Origin: Bacteroidales bacterium UBA755
GTDB taxonomy: Bacteria; Bacteroidota; Bacteroidia; Bacteroidales; UBA932
DNA: 30,571 bases
Assembly: GCA_002297815.1 (NCBI GenBank)
Contig: DBKH01000074.1
Span: 1 to 30,571, forward strand
Direction: 5' to 3'
The notes beneath the pieces were generated by a model. That model made no database searches, was not told the origin of the DNA, and was given only the letters and a program-made list of their open reading frames with translations. The position numbers and the translations under genes were made by a program. How positions within the stretch are numbered: position 1 is the stretch's first letter; each line of letters opens with the position of its first letter. Of the stretch, positions 16,582-24,342 are shown piece by piece.

Positions 16582-18266
16582 TTTTCAGCAGCTAATAGCG
16601 TAATAATCCGGTCGATAATCGGGTCGATTCGGGAAGCCGGAGCCAAGGAATTGTTGGTCATCACGGAGAAAATGATGGTTTCGGACTTGGAGCCAGAGGA
16701 TGGCTCTATGTAGCCGCTGAAGCAACGGACCCCATTCATGGATCCACTCTTGAGATGCACACGGGCCTTCACGGAAGAAGAAGCGTCACGGAGACGTGAC
16801 TCATAATGACGGCCTCCGGGTTGGCCGATGGTCTGGACATAGTCTCCGAAAGAAGGGCTGTCCATCATCGCGGACAAGAAGCGGACAAAAAACGAAGGAG
16901 AAACATAGTTATGACGGGCTAGGCCACTTCCATCCACAATGCGAACATCCCCAGCACTGACTCCAAGGCTCTTCATTACCTCGCCCACAGCGACATAGGA
17001 GGAATCGTAGGAGGCAGAATGATGCAATCTGCGTCCCAATGTGCGGAAAAGGGTCTCAGCATAGAAGTTGTCGCTCTTTAGATTAGTCTCTAGCGCGATA
17101 CTCTTTAATGTAGGGGAATATGTCCGGCCTAGAATGCTCAGGTCATCCACTCTTGAGGCAAAAGGGCCATATTCAGTTGAAAACAGATCAGTTCGAATGC
17201 GTCCTTGACGCACATCGGCAGGTCCTTCGGTAACAGTCATGCCCTTGGATCTCAGATAGTCACAGAAATAGTGGGCACAGGTGTAAGCCCCGAATCTGTT
17301 GCTAAATTCCTCCGTTCTTGGCTTCCGGTCAATGGCGAAAGAGCCTCGGACTTCAGCACGAGGGGTAAAGTCGGTGTTGAATAAGTAAAGTTGGTCTCCA
17401 GTGCCTGCGGGGGCTGTTTTGCAAGGATATTCATACTTCATCCATGGTGTGACGGGAAATACCACGGAGACATTGACAGGTGAGCCTACGGACGGGCCCG
17501 CGCTCACGCGAAAATCTTGGGCGTTCTCGTAGAAACTCAAGCCGTTGAGTCCTGCTCCATAAGCAGTTCCGATGTCCTGGTAGCTCCATGTGTCGTGCTC
17601 CATCGGGCCGTCAAAATAGCGACCGTCGCCTATCACTCGGCCCTTAATCATTTGGATTCCTGCTTTGTCAAGGAAGGCTTTCCACTGACGGAACAATTCG
17701 GTCCGGGGGATGGCTATCGAATCCTTCGAGGCTATGGTCGGATCTCCACCTCCAATGATGTAGAGGTCTCCCTCAAGAATCCCTTCTTTGATTGAGCCGC
17801 TATAGCCCAAGCTGGTAACGTACTTAAAATCAGGGCCGAGGCGATGAATAGCCATCCCAGTGGTGATTAGTTTCATCGTGGAAGCAGGAACCATTCTTTG
17901 GTCGCTATTCCAGATGGCCAAAGTGTCTCCGCTTTCGGTTATGGCTAGGACTCCGAAAACGGAGGATTTTAAGGCTTCGCTTCGTGAAATGGATTCTACG
18001 TAGCGTTGGGCCTTGGACTTGAAACGCGACAACTTTGCGGAATGTGTCTGCGGTGAAGAGGTCACTTCGACAAGCTCAGTGACCGATGAAGTACGCTCAG
18101 TGACCGGAAGAACAGGCCCCTGAGCCTGCCGAAGGGCCGCAGCAGGAAGAGCAGGTCCCTGAGCCTGCGGTTCGGCAGAGTTCAGCAACTGAAGGGCCGC
18201 AGCAGGAAGAGCAGTGGACAATGCAAGTGCACTAGCAAAAGCATGTATGAATATTCTGAATCTCAT
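16578..18266 (-). CDS. dacB: D-alanyl-D-alanine carboxypeptidase/endopeptidase (PBP4, S13)
   Basis: This is a 562-residue peptidase of family S13 acting on peptidoglycan in the periplasm. The active-site triad motifs are SxxK at S129-K132 (PASTMK), SxN as SDN in LKSDNFYAE, and KSG near the C-terminus in HLKSGSMNG. I chose the ATG at 18266 because MRFRIFIHAFASALALSTAL is a signal peptide; a longer frame starting at 18419 adds 51 unlikely residues. Residues about 25-75 are an unusual low-complexity linker (PAAALRQAQGP, VTELVEVT) built from copies of the dispersed repeat. Its stop overlaps the stop of the convergent NlpC/P60 gene. Confidence 0.93.
   Translation of the reverse strand: MRFRIFIHAFASALALSTALPAAALQLLNSAEPQAQGPALPAAALRQAQGPVLPVTERTSSVTELVEVTSSPQTHSAKLSRFKSKAQRYVESISRSEALKSSVFGVLAITESGDTLAIWNSDQRMVPASTMKLITTGMAIHRLGPDFKYVTSLGYSGSIKEGILEGDLYIIGGGDPTIASKDSIAIPRTELFRQWKAFLDKAGIQMIKGRVIGDGRYFDGPMEHDTWSYQDIGTAYGAGLNGLSFYENAQDFRVSAGPSVGSPVNVSVVFPVTPWMKYEYPCKTAPAGTGDQLYLFNTDFTPRAEVRGSFAIDRKPRTEEFSNRFGAYTCAHYFCDYLRSKGMTVTEGPADVRQGRIRTDLFSTEYGPFASRVDDLSILGRTYSPTLKSIALETNLKSDNFYAETLFRTLGRRLHHSASYDSSYVAVGEVMKSLGVSAGDVRIVDGSGLARHNYVSPSFFVRFLSAMMDSPSFGDYVQTIGQPGGRHYESRLRDASSSVKARVHLKSGSMNGVRCFSGYIEPSSGSKSETIIFSVMTNNSLAPASRIDPIIDRIITLLAAEN
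18060..18214. repeat. Repeat cluster encoding the DacB N-terminal linker
   Basis: A forward copy at 18060-18084 (CACT/AGTG arms), a reverse copy at 18115-18138 (CCCT/AGGG arms) and a partial reverse copy at 18154-18177. There is also a 24-base direct duplication beginning GAAGGGCCGCAGCAGG at 18131 and again at 18191. All of it is coding in dacB. Confidence 0.85.
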
Positions 18267-18271
18267 AAGTA

Positions 18272-18279
18272 CAAAAATA
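18272..18279 (-). promoter_or_regulatory. -7 element for dacB, 5 bases from the ATG
   Basis: The minus strand reads TATTTTTG then TACTT then the dacB ATG. If used, transcription would begin at or next to the start codon, giving a leaderless mRNA. The -33 element is not obvious. Confidence 0.5.
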
Positions 18280-18292
18280 ATGTTTTTATAAT

Positions 18293-18300
18293 TAAATTTG
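18293..18300 (+). promoter_or_regulatory. -7 element for galE
   Basis: TAAATTTG matches TAnnTTTG, about 50 bases before the galE ATG at 18352 and divergent from the dacB element. Confidence 0.5.
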
Positions 18301-18351
18301 CCAACTGATCCCATCATTGGGAGGATTGTTTTAATCAAACTGTTATTGAAT

Positions 18352-19377
18352 ATGAAAAAATGTGTTCTTGTGTCCGGCGGTGCCGGATTTATCGGAAGCC
18401 ATGTTACGGTGGAGCTCATCGAAGCAGGCTACGATGTGATCGTGGCGGACAACATGTCCAACTGCGATGAGACGTGCTTCGAAGGTGTAAAGAAAATCAC
18501 TGGCAGAGAGGACATTCCTTTCGTGAAGATGGACTTCTGCGACCCTGTGGCAACAGAGCTGCTGTTCACTGCCAACAAGATTGACGCAGTCATCCATTTT
18601 GCGGGATTCAAGGCTGTCGGAGAATCTGTCAGCGAGCCTCTAAAGTACTATCGGAACAATCTTGAATCGTTCATTAACGTCATCGAGACAGCAAGGAAGC
18701 ATGGATGTGAGAACATTCTTTTCTCATCCTCAGCCACTGTCTATGGGGAGCCGGAAAAGCTACCGGTAACGGAGGAGTCTCCTCGGCAGCCGGCCACCTC
18801 TCCTTACGGCAACACCAAACAGATGTGCGAGGACATCCTACGAGATTCCGTGAAGGCATATTCAAATGTCAAAGGCATCGCACTTAGGTACTTCAACCCG
18901 ATCGGGGCACATCCTTCCGCACTCATCGGAGAGCTCCCGCGCGGTGTGCCTAACAACCTCGTGCCGTACATCACTCAGACCGCTATCGGCAAGCGCGAGT
19001 GCCTCTCCGTCTTCGGCAACGACTACCCTACCCCTGACGGGACATGCCAGAGGGATTTCATCGACATTGTGGATTTGGCCAAGGCGCATGTGTTTGCGGT
19101 TCGCAGGATGCTTGAAGGAAAGATGAAAAAGGAATATGAAATCTTCAACATCGGCACGGGTAAGCCTCTCTCCGTCATGGAGTTGATCACTGCCTTCGAG
19201 AAAGCCAACGGGATAAAGCTGAACTACAAGTTTGCTCCACGTCGCGCTGGAGATGTCACTGCCATCTGGGCTGATCCGACTCTTGCCAACAACGAGCTAG
19301 GTTGGAAAGCCGAGCGCTCCATCGAAGACACCTTGGCTTCGGCCTGGGCTTGGGAGAAGCATCTGGCCGGGAAATAA
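18352..19377 (+). CDS. galE: UDP-glucose 4-epimerase
   Basis: This is a 341-residue extended SDR enzyme that interconverts UDP-glucose and UDP-galactose for surface polysaccharide synthesis and galactose use. Visible are the NAD-binding SGGAGFIGSH (8-17), FAGFKAVGES (83-92), SSSATVYGEPEKLPV (125-139) and the catalytic Y152 and K156 in SPYGNTKQ. Later marks include RYFNPIGAHPS and RDFIDIVDLAKAH, typical of GalE. The ATG at 18352 (MKKCVLVSGG) gives the normal N-terminus; the frame could open 18 codons earlier, but that would overlap the promoter. The gene is divergent from dacB and is closed by the terminator at 19463. Confidence 0.96.
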   Translation: MKKCVLVSGGAGFIGSHVTVELIEAGYDVIVADNMSNCDETCFEGVKKITGREDIPFVKMDFCDPVATELLFTANKIDAVIHFAGFKAVGESVSEPLKYYRNNLESFINVIETARKHGCENILFSSSATVYGEPEKLPVTEESPRQPATSPYGNTKQMCEDILRDSVKAYSNVKGIALRYFNPIGAHPSALIGELPRGVPNNLVPYITQTAIGKRECLSVFGNDYPTPDGTCQRDFIDIVDLAKAHVFAVRRMLEGKMKKEYEIFNIGTGKPLSVMELITAFEKANGIKLNYKFAPRRAGDVTAIWADPTLANNELGWKAERSIEDTLASAWAWEKHLAGK

Positions 19378-19462
19378 TCCTCTCAACGATCTGCGCCTCA
19401 AAAGTTACAAAACGAAATGAAAAACGCACATAGTGCGTAGCAATGCAAGGGGGTTAATAAAA

Positions 19463-19486
19463 GGGGAAGACCAAGTGGTCTTCCCC
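19463..19486. terminator. Bidirectional terminator between galE and the 93-residue gene
   Basis: A perfect 10-bp stem GGGGAAGACC / GGTCTTCCCC closes an AAGT loop. The plus strand continues with TATTTTTCC and the minus strand with TTTTATT, so it can serve both convergent genes. Confidence 0.9.
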
Positions 19487-19513
19487 AAATTATTTTTCCG
19501 TAAAAGAGTTGGC

Positions 19514-19795
19514 TTACTTCGCGGTTGACTTGATGAGCTCACTAAGCTTTTGATAAAGAGCGTCTGTCTTTTCTAGGAGTTCCTTACGGATGCCTGCGTA
19601 GTAAGCAGCTTTCTTGCCTTCCGCCTTGGCGTTCACCTTGTCCCTGAGGTCGTTGTAAAGCTTAACAGCCTCGTCAAAGAGTCCGCCCAAAGCTTCATCG
19701 TCAGCTTTCTGGTTAAGTGCGCTGAAGAGGGAGCAATCATCGATGAAAGCTCCAATGACATATTCAATGTCCTTCTTGATGTCTCTAAGATTCAT
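19514..19795 (-). CDS. Small helical hypothetical protein (93 aa)
   Basis: I do not recognise a named family, although the sequence has the look of a conserved short Bacteroidales protein. It is 93 residues, almost wholly helical, acidic and lysine-rich, with no signal peptide and no membrane segment. It begins MNLRDIKKDIEYVIGAF and has a predicted coiled stretch at about 35-85 (LFDEAVKLYNDLRDKVNAKA). It is the next gene downstream of radA on the minus strand after 48 A/T-rich bases, and has its own terminator. A possible -7-like element (TATATTCG) lies upstream in that gap. Confidence 0.75.
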   Translation of the reverse strand: MNLRDIKKDIEYVIGAFIDDCSLFSALNQKADDEALGGLFDEAVKLYNDLRDKVNAKAEGKKAAYYAGIRKELLEKTDALYQKLSELIKSTAK

Positions 19796-19843
19796 ATCTT
19801 GATTTGTTTAGTCTTAAAACTTGGCGAATATACAAATTATTTT

Positions 19844-21208
19844 TCAATTTTTAAACAAAGCGCGGACAAGGGCAGGCACATCGGCCACTTTGACGACTTC
19901 AATACCTTTCGGAGTGAAATCCAAAGAAGCAAAAGAAGAGATGAATATCTTCTTGAAGCCTAAACGGGCAGCCTCGCTTGCACGACGGTCGATTTGAGAA
20001 ACAGGACGAATCTCACCACTCAAACCGACTTCTCCCGAAAAACAGTAGTCAGCTGGGATGGCGAAATCAAAATTGGATGACAGAACAGCTGAAATCACCG
20101 CCAGATCACATGCCGGATCACTCACCTTGAGGCCTCCTGCCATATTCAGAAAGACATCTTTTTGAGCGAGTTTGAATCCAGCCCTGCGCTCCAGAACGGC
20201 CAGCAGCATATTCAATCTCCGGACATCGAATCCCGTTGCGGATCGTTGCGCGGTTCCGTAGGCTGCCGAGCTGACAAGGGCCTGAACTTCAAACAAGAAC
20301 GGCCTTGTGCCGTCCAACATCGCGCTTATGGCCGTGCCGCTTAGGCCCGCTTCGTGCATCGGAATCAGCAACTCTGATGGATTGGAGACTTCTCTTAGGC
20401 CCTTGCCGGTCATTTCAAAGACGGCCAGTTCCGATGTCGAACCGAACCGGTTTTTAATGCTTCTAAGAATCCTGTACGAGCCTCTGTTGTCGCCCTCGAA
20501 CTGAAGGACAACATCCACAATGTGTTCCAAAATCTTAGGACCTGCGATGTAGCCCTCTTTGGTAATGTGGCCAATCAGGATGACAGGGATGCCAGTTTCC
20601 TTGGCGAATCTCAGGAGGATGGCTGCGACTTCCTTGATCTGGGTGACAGAGCCTGGGGTCGAATCAGCAGTCTGCGTAAACATTGTCTGAACAGAATCCA
20701 CGACCATAAGATCCGGCTCGATCTCACGCGCCTGCGAGACAACATTCTCAATCAGAGTCTCACTGTAAATCTGACAATTGGAGGCGTCTCCACCCAGACG
20801 GTCTGCGCGCATTTTCACCTGGCGAAGACTTTCCTCTCCGGTAACATAGAGTGTCTTGAGAGATGGGCAACCCAACGGAATCTGGAGTGAAAGGGTTGAC
20901 TTGCCTATTCCTGGCTCGCCTCCTATCAAGACCAAAGAACCTTCAACAATGCCTCCTCCTAAGATTCTGTCCACTTCCTCGCTGCCGAGGGAAAGGCGTG
21001 CTTCTGAGCTGGAATCAATCTCCGTAAGCCTTTGCGGTTTGCGGCTGGCACCGGGGACAGATTCACTCACAGCAGACTTGCGCTGAGAGCCTGTTACAAC
21101 TTTTTGTTCGACCATTGTGTTCCATTCACCACAAGCCGGGCAACGCCCCATCCACTTTGGATACTCGTTGCCGCAATTTGAACAGAACCAGACTGTTTTT
21201 TCTTTCAT
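19844..21208 (-). CDS. radA: DNA repair protein RadA/Sms
   Basis: This is a 454-residue cytoplasmic protein that processes recombination intermediates and helps branch migration during homologous recombination. The N-terminal zinc finger is C9-x2-C12 ... C23-x2-C26 (FCSNCGNEYPKWMGRCPACG). The RecA-like ATPase has Walker A GGEPGIGKST at about 96-105 and Walker B LMVVDSVQT. The RadA-specific KNRFG motif is at 252-256. The C-terminal Lon-like domain contains LNMAGGLKVSDPACDLAV. The length is normal for the family. About 300 bases of repeat-rich DNA lie upstream. Confidence 0.97.
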   Translation of the reverse strand: MKEKTVWFCSNCGNEYPKWMGRCPACGEWNTMVEQKVVTGSQRKSAVSESVPGASRKPQRLTEIDSSSEARLSLGSEEVDRILGGGIVEGSLVLIGGEPGIGKSTLSLQIPLGCPSLKTLYVTGEESLRQVKMRADRLGGDASNCQIYSETLIENVVSQAREIEPDLMVVDSVQTMFTQTADSTPGSVTQIKEVAAILLRFAKETGIPVILIGHITKEGYIAGPKILEHIVDVVLQFEGDNRGSYRILRSIKNRFGSTSELAVFEMTGKGLREVSNPSELLIPMHEAGLSGTAISAMLDGTRPFLFEVQALVSSAAYGTAQRSATGFDVRRLNMLLAVLERRAGFKLAQKDVFLNMAGGLKVSDPACDLAVISAVLSSNFDFAIPADYCFSGEVGLSGEIRPVSQIDRRASEAARLGFKKIFISSFASLDFTPKGIEVVKVADVPALVRALFKN

Positions 21209-21513
21209 GTTTGCTATGTTCTTATGTCGTCTTTTAGTTGGTTAGGCGGCACTTCGACAAGCTCAGTGACCGCGGTGGGCTCTGTGACCGGTTAGGGCGG
21301 CACTACGGCAGACTCAGTGACCGCAATAGGCTCAGTGACCACGGCAAGTTTAGTGGCTGGTTAAGGCGGCACTTCGGCAAGCTCAGTGACCGTGATGGTG
21401 ACGAGCGAATTGTCAAAGATAGGCAATCGAACGGAGGAAGACAAAAAAAATGCAGCATCTGGGACTAGAAGCCCGGACACCGCAAAAAGCCACCCTAACG
21501 GGTTTTGCCGAAA
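21209..21513. other. Intergenic region filled with degenerate stem-loop repeats
   Basis: This 305-base stretch lies between radA (start) and the Cys-repeat lipoprotein gene (end), both on the minus strand. About half of it is repeat copies and half-copies. Open frames crossing it on the plus strand show only repeat-derived residues and are not believed. No clear promoter for radA was found. Confidence 0.7.
21248..21391. repeat. Dispersed stem-loop repeat cluster, three copies plus fragments
   Basis: Forward copies at 21248-21271, 21299-21322 and 21368-21391, with half-copies around 21278-21289 and 21329-21340. The left flank GTTAGGCGGCA or TTAAGGCGGCA recurs before copies, so a longer unit seems to have been duplicated. 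Confidence 0.8.
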
Positions 21514-21708
21514 TTACTCAGCCTTTGCTGAATCGCAGCAAGCTTTAGTTGAGTCACAGCAAGCTTTAGTTGAATCACCACAGCAAGTAGTTGTTTCCTC
21601 AGCAGCAGCCTCAGTCTCAACAGCCTCGGCTTTCTTTGCGTTGTTACCGCAAGCAGAAGCAGCTACCATAAGAGCCACAACTGCAACAGACATAAATACC
21701 TTCTTCAT
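21514..21708 (-). CDS. Small lipoprotein with CCDSTKA repeats
   Basis: This is a 64-residue predicted lipoprotein. The signal is MKKVFMSVAVVALMVAASAC with the lipobox AASAC at 16-20. After a short acidic, alanine-rich segment the C-terminus has a 7-residue repeat carrying paired cysteines: TTCCGDSTKA, CCDSTKA, CCDSAKA. The three CC pairs suggest metal binding or disulfide chemistry at the envelope; that is inference. It has a well-formed own promoter at 21758-21787 and so is probably transcribed alone. The repeat is also visible in DNA as a 21-base unit (AGCAAGCTTTAGTTGA). I know no functional assignment for this family. Confidence 0.8.
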   Translation of the reverse strand: MKKVFMSVAVVALMVAASACGNNAKKAEAVETEAAAEETTTCCGDSTKACCDSTKACCDSAKAE

Positions 21709-21757
21709 AATAATTATAATTAAAACTAAAAGTAACTTCTACTTCGCTTTCAAGGGG

Positions 21758-21787
21758 CAAAAGTACATAGTTTTCCGAAATTTACAA
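21758..21787 (-). promoter_or_regulatory. Promoter of the Cys-repeat lipoprotein
   Basis: On the minus strand TTG, exactly 19 bases, then TACTTTTG, an almost ideal Bacteroidota promoter. The leader would be about 45 bases. Confidence 0.8.
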
Positions 21788-21817
21788 TACTTTTTTCCTA
21801 TTTTTTTCATCTTTCCG

Positions 21818-22339
21818 TCACTTTTTGAACTCACACTTCTCCAAACCGAAGATTTTACCGCTTACAATCTGAAAGCGAAGGGCCATTCTAGGCACATCAG
21901 CAGGGCCTTGGAAGCCGCATGCACCTGGGTTCATGAACAAGAATCGGTTTAGTTTGTCGTAGAACACTTGGGGGATGTGAGTGTGGCCACAGACGAAGAT
22001 GTCGGGATGATAAGAGTCAATCAGTGTCTTAGCCCGTAGATCATAGCTCGGACGGTGTGGATTGAATGCCCAATAGCTTCCGCGACTAAGGCCGATGTGT
22101 GTCATTAGAACTCTTATACCCTCACAGTCAAACTGTTGAAAAGAAGGGTAATCCTGTCTGACATCCAGGCCGTCACAGTTGCCATGAACCCCGACAAGAG
22201 GTTTGAATGCAGCAATCTCCTGGGCACATTGAAGAGTACCGAAATCTCCTGCGTGCCAGATTTGGTCCACAGGAGATAGGAAATTCCGCACATCTTCGGG
22301 AAACACGCCATGCGTGTCGGAAATCAGCCCGATGTACAT
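21818..22339 (-). CDS. YfcE/MJ0936-type metallophosphoesterase
   Basis: This is a 173-residue calcineurin-like phosphoesterase. Metal-binding motifs are in order: ISDTHG (6-11), HAGDF (29-33), GVHGNCD (49-55) and CGHTHIP near the C-terminus, with MTHIG between them. Small proteins of this class hydrolyse phosphodiesters in the cytoplasm; the natural substrate is generally unknown. Its ATG lies 5 bases after the stop of the DUF5009 gene on the same strand, so the two are probably one transcript. Confidence 0.92.
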   Translation of the reverse strand: MYIGLISDTHGVFPEDVRNFLSPVDQIWHAGDFGTLQCAQEIAAFKPLVGVHGNCDGLDVRQDYPSFQQFDCEGIRVLMTHIGLSRGSYWAFNPHRPSYDLRAKTLIDSYHPDIFVCGHTHIPQVFYDKLNRFLFMNPGACGFQGPADVPRMALRFQIVSGKIFGLEKCEFKK

Positions 22340-22344
22340 TTTGC

Positions 22345-23568
22345 TTACAGTTTAATAACGATCTTCTTTTTGTAAAGCACCCAAAGGATGCAGAAGATTA
22401 CAGAGACGAAAATCAGAGCCCACAGAAGGGACATGTACTCGTTGGCTCCAAAATAACGCGCTGGTGCGAATCCGAAGAAACGGTAGCTCTTCGCTATCAC
22501 GCCAGCAAATACAAATGCCATCAAGGCGTTCATACCCATGGCCTTGAAAGGCTCAAATGGCTTGCTATAGCCTTTGATGTCTATCAGATAGGCTAGGAAC
22601 GCAAGGGCAAGCATAGCCCAACCTCCTGCGAAGAAAACGTAAGATATCGACCAAAGCGGTTTGTTAATCGGGATCCAAATGCTCAGAATCACGCCTAGAA
22701 TCAAGGACAAGCATCCATAGACAAAAGTTCTGTTGACGACTCTGTCCGGGGAATAGTTGGCGGATTGCTGGCACTTCGACAAGCTAAGTGACCCGCTGTC
22801 GGAAGAGTTATTGACAGCCTCAGTTGAAAACCCAGTTGCTTCCGATGTGCCAAGTGCTGTCATCTTCTTTTGCGAGCCAAGAATCATGGATCCAATAAGA
22901 TAGCCCAAGAGGCACGAGCAAGCTGAAGTCATGGAACCAAGAAGCCCTTCTGGGTCAAAGTTAGTGCCATCGTAGCCATGGTAACAGTGATTCCCCCCAA
23001 CGAGCCATGTGTCAATCCTTACGGAGACGTTCCCCTCAAGGGTAAAGGCACCCGGCTCCCTGCCAAAAGCTAGTAATATTCCAGTGTAAGTCACACAAAG
23101 AACTGCAATCGCGGCCATGATTCTGCCAGGCTTCTTTAGCCACAAGGCAAGACAGCCGGCTATTGCGTAGGCCATGCCTATTCTTTGGAGGACTCCGAAT
23201 ATTCTCTTATGCTGGAACCAGTAGAGATAGTTCTGGCCGAAAGTCCAAGTCTCGTCATGAAGTGATGTCGGGAAGAATGGGTAAAGGTTCAAAGCAAAAC
23301 CAACAAGGAAGATCAAGGCTCCCCTCTTAAGGACTTTCAGGTAGGCTTTGGTAGTGGCCTTTTCGTACTTAGAGAAAGAAAATGCCATAGCGCAACCCAT
23401 GCAGAACACGAAGAATGGGTAAACCAAGTCTGTCGGTGTGCAGCCAACCCAACCCGCATGCCTTAGCGAAGGGAATATGTGCGCCCATGAGCCAGGATTG
23501 TTCACTATGCACATGAACGCGACTGTGAGTCCTCTAAGGACATCCAGCGATTCATAACGTTTTTTCAT
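22345..23568 (-). CDS. DUF5009 / NagX-type membrane acyltransferase
   Basis: This is a 407-residue polytopic membrane protein with about 10 hydrophobic segments. The N-terminus MKKRYESLDVLRGLTVAFMC, then VNNPGSW and CTPTDLVYPFFVFCMGCAMAF, is the signature of bacterial relatives of heparan-alpha-glucosaminide N-acetyltransferase, thought to acetylate sugars across the membrane. I chose the ATG at 23568; the frame stays open to 23829 but would then overlap rsmE antisense. A polar loop of about 45 residues near 255-300 (GSQKKMTALG through NYSPDRVVNRT) contains a dispersed-repeat copy read as SGSLSLSK and looks like an insertion between membrane segments. It is upstream of, and probably co-transcribed with, the phosphoesterase gene. 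Confidence 0.87.
   Translation of the reverse strand: MKKRYESLDVLRGLTVAFMCIVNNPGSWAHIFPSLRHAGWVGCTPTDLVYPFFVFCMGCAMAFSFSKYEKATTKAYLKVLKRGALIFLVGFALNLYPFFPTSLHDETWTFGQNYLYWFQHKRIFGVLQRIGMAYAIAGCLALWLKKPGRIMAAIAVLCVTYTGILLAFGREPGAFTLEGNVSVRIDTWLVGGNHCYHGYDGTNFDPEGLLGSMTSACSCLLGYLIGSMILGSQKKMTALGTSEATGFSTEAVNNSSDSGSLSLSKCQQSANYSPDRVVNRTFVYGCLSLILGVILSIWIPINKPLWSISYVFFAGGWAMLALAFLAYLIDIKGYSKPFEPFKAMGMNALMAFVFAGVIAKSYRFFGFAPARYFGANEYMSLLWALIFVSVIFCILWVLYKKKIVIKL
22770..22793. repeat. Dispersed stem-loop repeat inside the DUF5009 gene
   Basis: A forward copy (GCACTTCGACAAGCTAAGTG) with CACT/AGTG arms, read on the minus strand in frame as part of SGSLSLSKC. This is a different reading frame from the copy in the OstA-like gene. 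Confidence 0.85.
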
Positions 23569-23573
23569 AGTTA

Positions 23574-23581
23574 CAAAGTTA
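23574..23581 (-). promoter_or_regulatory. -7 element for the DUF5009 gene, 5 bases from the ATG
   Basis: The minus strand reads TAACTTTG, then TAACT, then the ATG at 23568. A leaderless transcript is predicted if this is used. Confidence 0.5.
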
Positions 23582-23601
23582 CTCTTTATTATCCAATGTT
23601 G

Positions 23602-23609
23602 TATCTTTG
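23602..23609 (+). promoter_or_regulatory. -7 element for rsmE, 4 bases from the ATG
   Basis: TATCTTTG followed by CAGC and the ATG at 23614. It has the same form as the rRNA -7 element and predicts a leaderless rsmE mRNA. It also excludes the upstream in-frame ATG at 23596, which would lie inside the promoter. Confidence 0.55.
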
Positions 23610-23613
23610 CAGC

Positions 23614-24342
23614 ATGGAGATTTTTTACACTTACGAGATCGATGGGGCTTCCGCTCTGCTGGACTCTGACGAGAGCGCTCACTGTGTCAAGGTGCTCCGC
23701 CACAGGGTCGGAGACGAACTCACAGTGGTGGACGGTGACGGTAATATGTACCGATGCCGCCTGACGGACGATTCGCCCAAACAGGCAGCGGCAGAGGTTC
23801 TGGAAACCGTTCCCGGATGGGGAGGGCATTCATATTCATTGAATATGGCGGTGTGTCCGACGAAGAACAACGATCGTTTCGAGTGGTTCGTGGAGAAGGC
23901 CACGGAACTTGGTGTGGATGTGATTTCTCCTGTGATCGGGGAACGTTCCGAGCGAAAGGTCCTCAAGGTTGAAAGATCTCGAAAGATTGTGCTTTCGGCA
24001 ATGAAGCAGAGTCTGAAAGCCAAGTTGCCAATTGTAGAAGAACCCGTGGCGGTACGGGATTATATTCTTAAGCATTCAGAGGATTCCTCTGTTAAGATGA
24101 TTTGTTACTGCTTCGAAGGTGAGGCTTCAAGACGTTCCATAAATGATGTGCTTGGAGGGCTACCTTTAGGTTCTACAGTCACGGTGATGATTGGTCCAGA
24201 GGGGGATTTTTCCCCTGAAGAGGCCCGTTTGGCGGTGGAGCATGGTTTTGTGCCCGTTCATCTCGGACCAAGCCGCCTGCGAACAGAGACGGCAGCGGTG
24301 ACAGCGGTGACGGCTTGCTACCTGCACTTTATGGAGCCGTGA
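23614..24342 (+). CDS. rsmE: 16S rRNA m3U1498 methyltransferase
   Basis: This is a 242-residue SPOUT methyltransferase that methylates U1498 (E. coli numbering) of 16S rRNA using S-adenosylmethionine. An N-terminal PUA-like domain (1-70; SAHCVKVLRHRVGDELTVVD) precedes the knotted catalytic domain. That domain has MAVCPTKNNDRFEWFVEKAT, ERSERK, MKQSLKAKLP, the SAM loop IGPEGDFSPEE and the C-terminal knot LGPSRLRTETAAV. I chose the ATG at 23614 because the earlier ATG lies in the promoter. The last codons (MEP then stop) overlap the first unit of the 51-bp tandem repeat. Confidence 0.95.
   Translation: MEIFYTYEIDGASALLDSDESAHCVKVLRHRVGDELTVVDGDGNMYRCRLTDDSPKQAAAEVLETVPGWGGHSYSLNMAVCPTKNNDRFEWFVEKATELGVDVISPVIGERSERKVLKVERSRKIVLSAMKQSLKAKLPIVEEPVAVRDYILKHSEDSSVKMICYCFEGEASRRSINDVLGGLPLGSTVTVMIGPEGDFSPEEARLAVEHGFVPVHLGPSRLRTETAAVTAVTACYLHFMEP

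Noticed and set aside
21238..21952. Plus-strand open frames of 76 and 188 codons
   Set aside because: They consist of repeat-derived residues and the antisense of the Cys-repeat lipoprotein, with no start signal.
22345..23829. N-terminal extension of the DUF5009 protein to 23829
   Set aside because: The extra 87 residues are antisense to rsmE and precede the family start MKKRYESLDVLRG; a -7 element lies just before that start.
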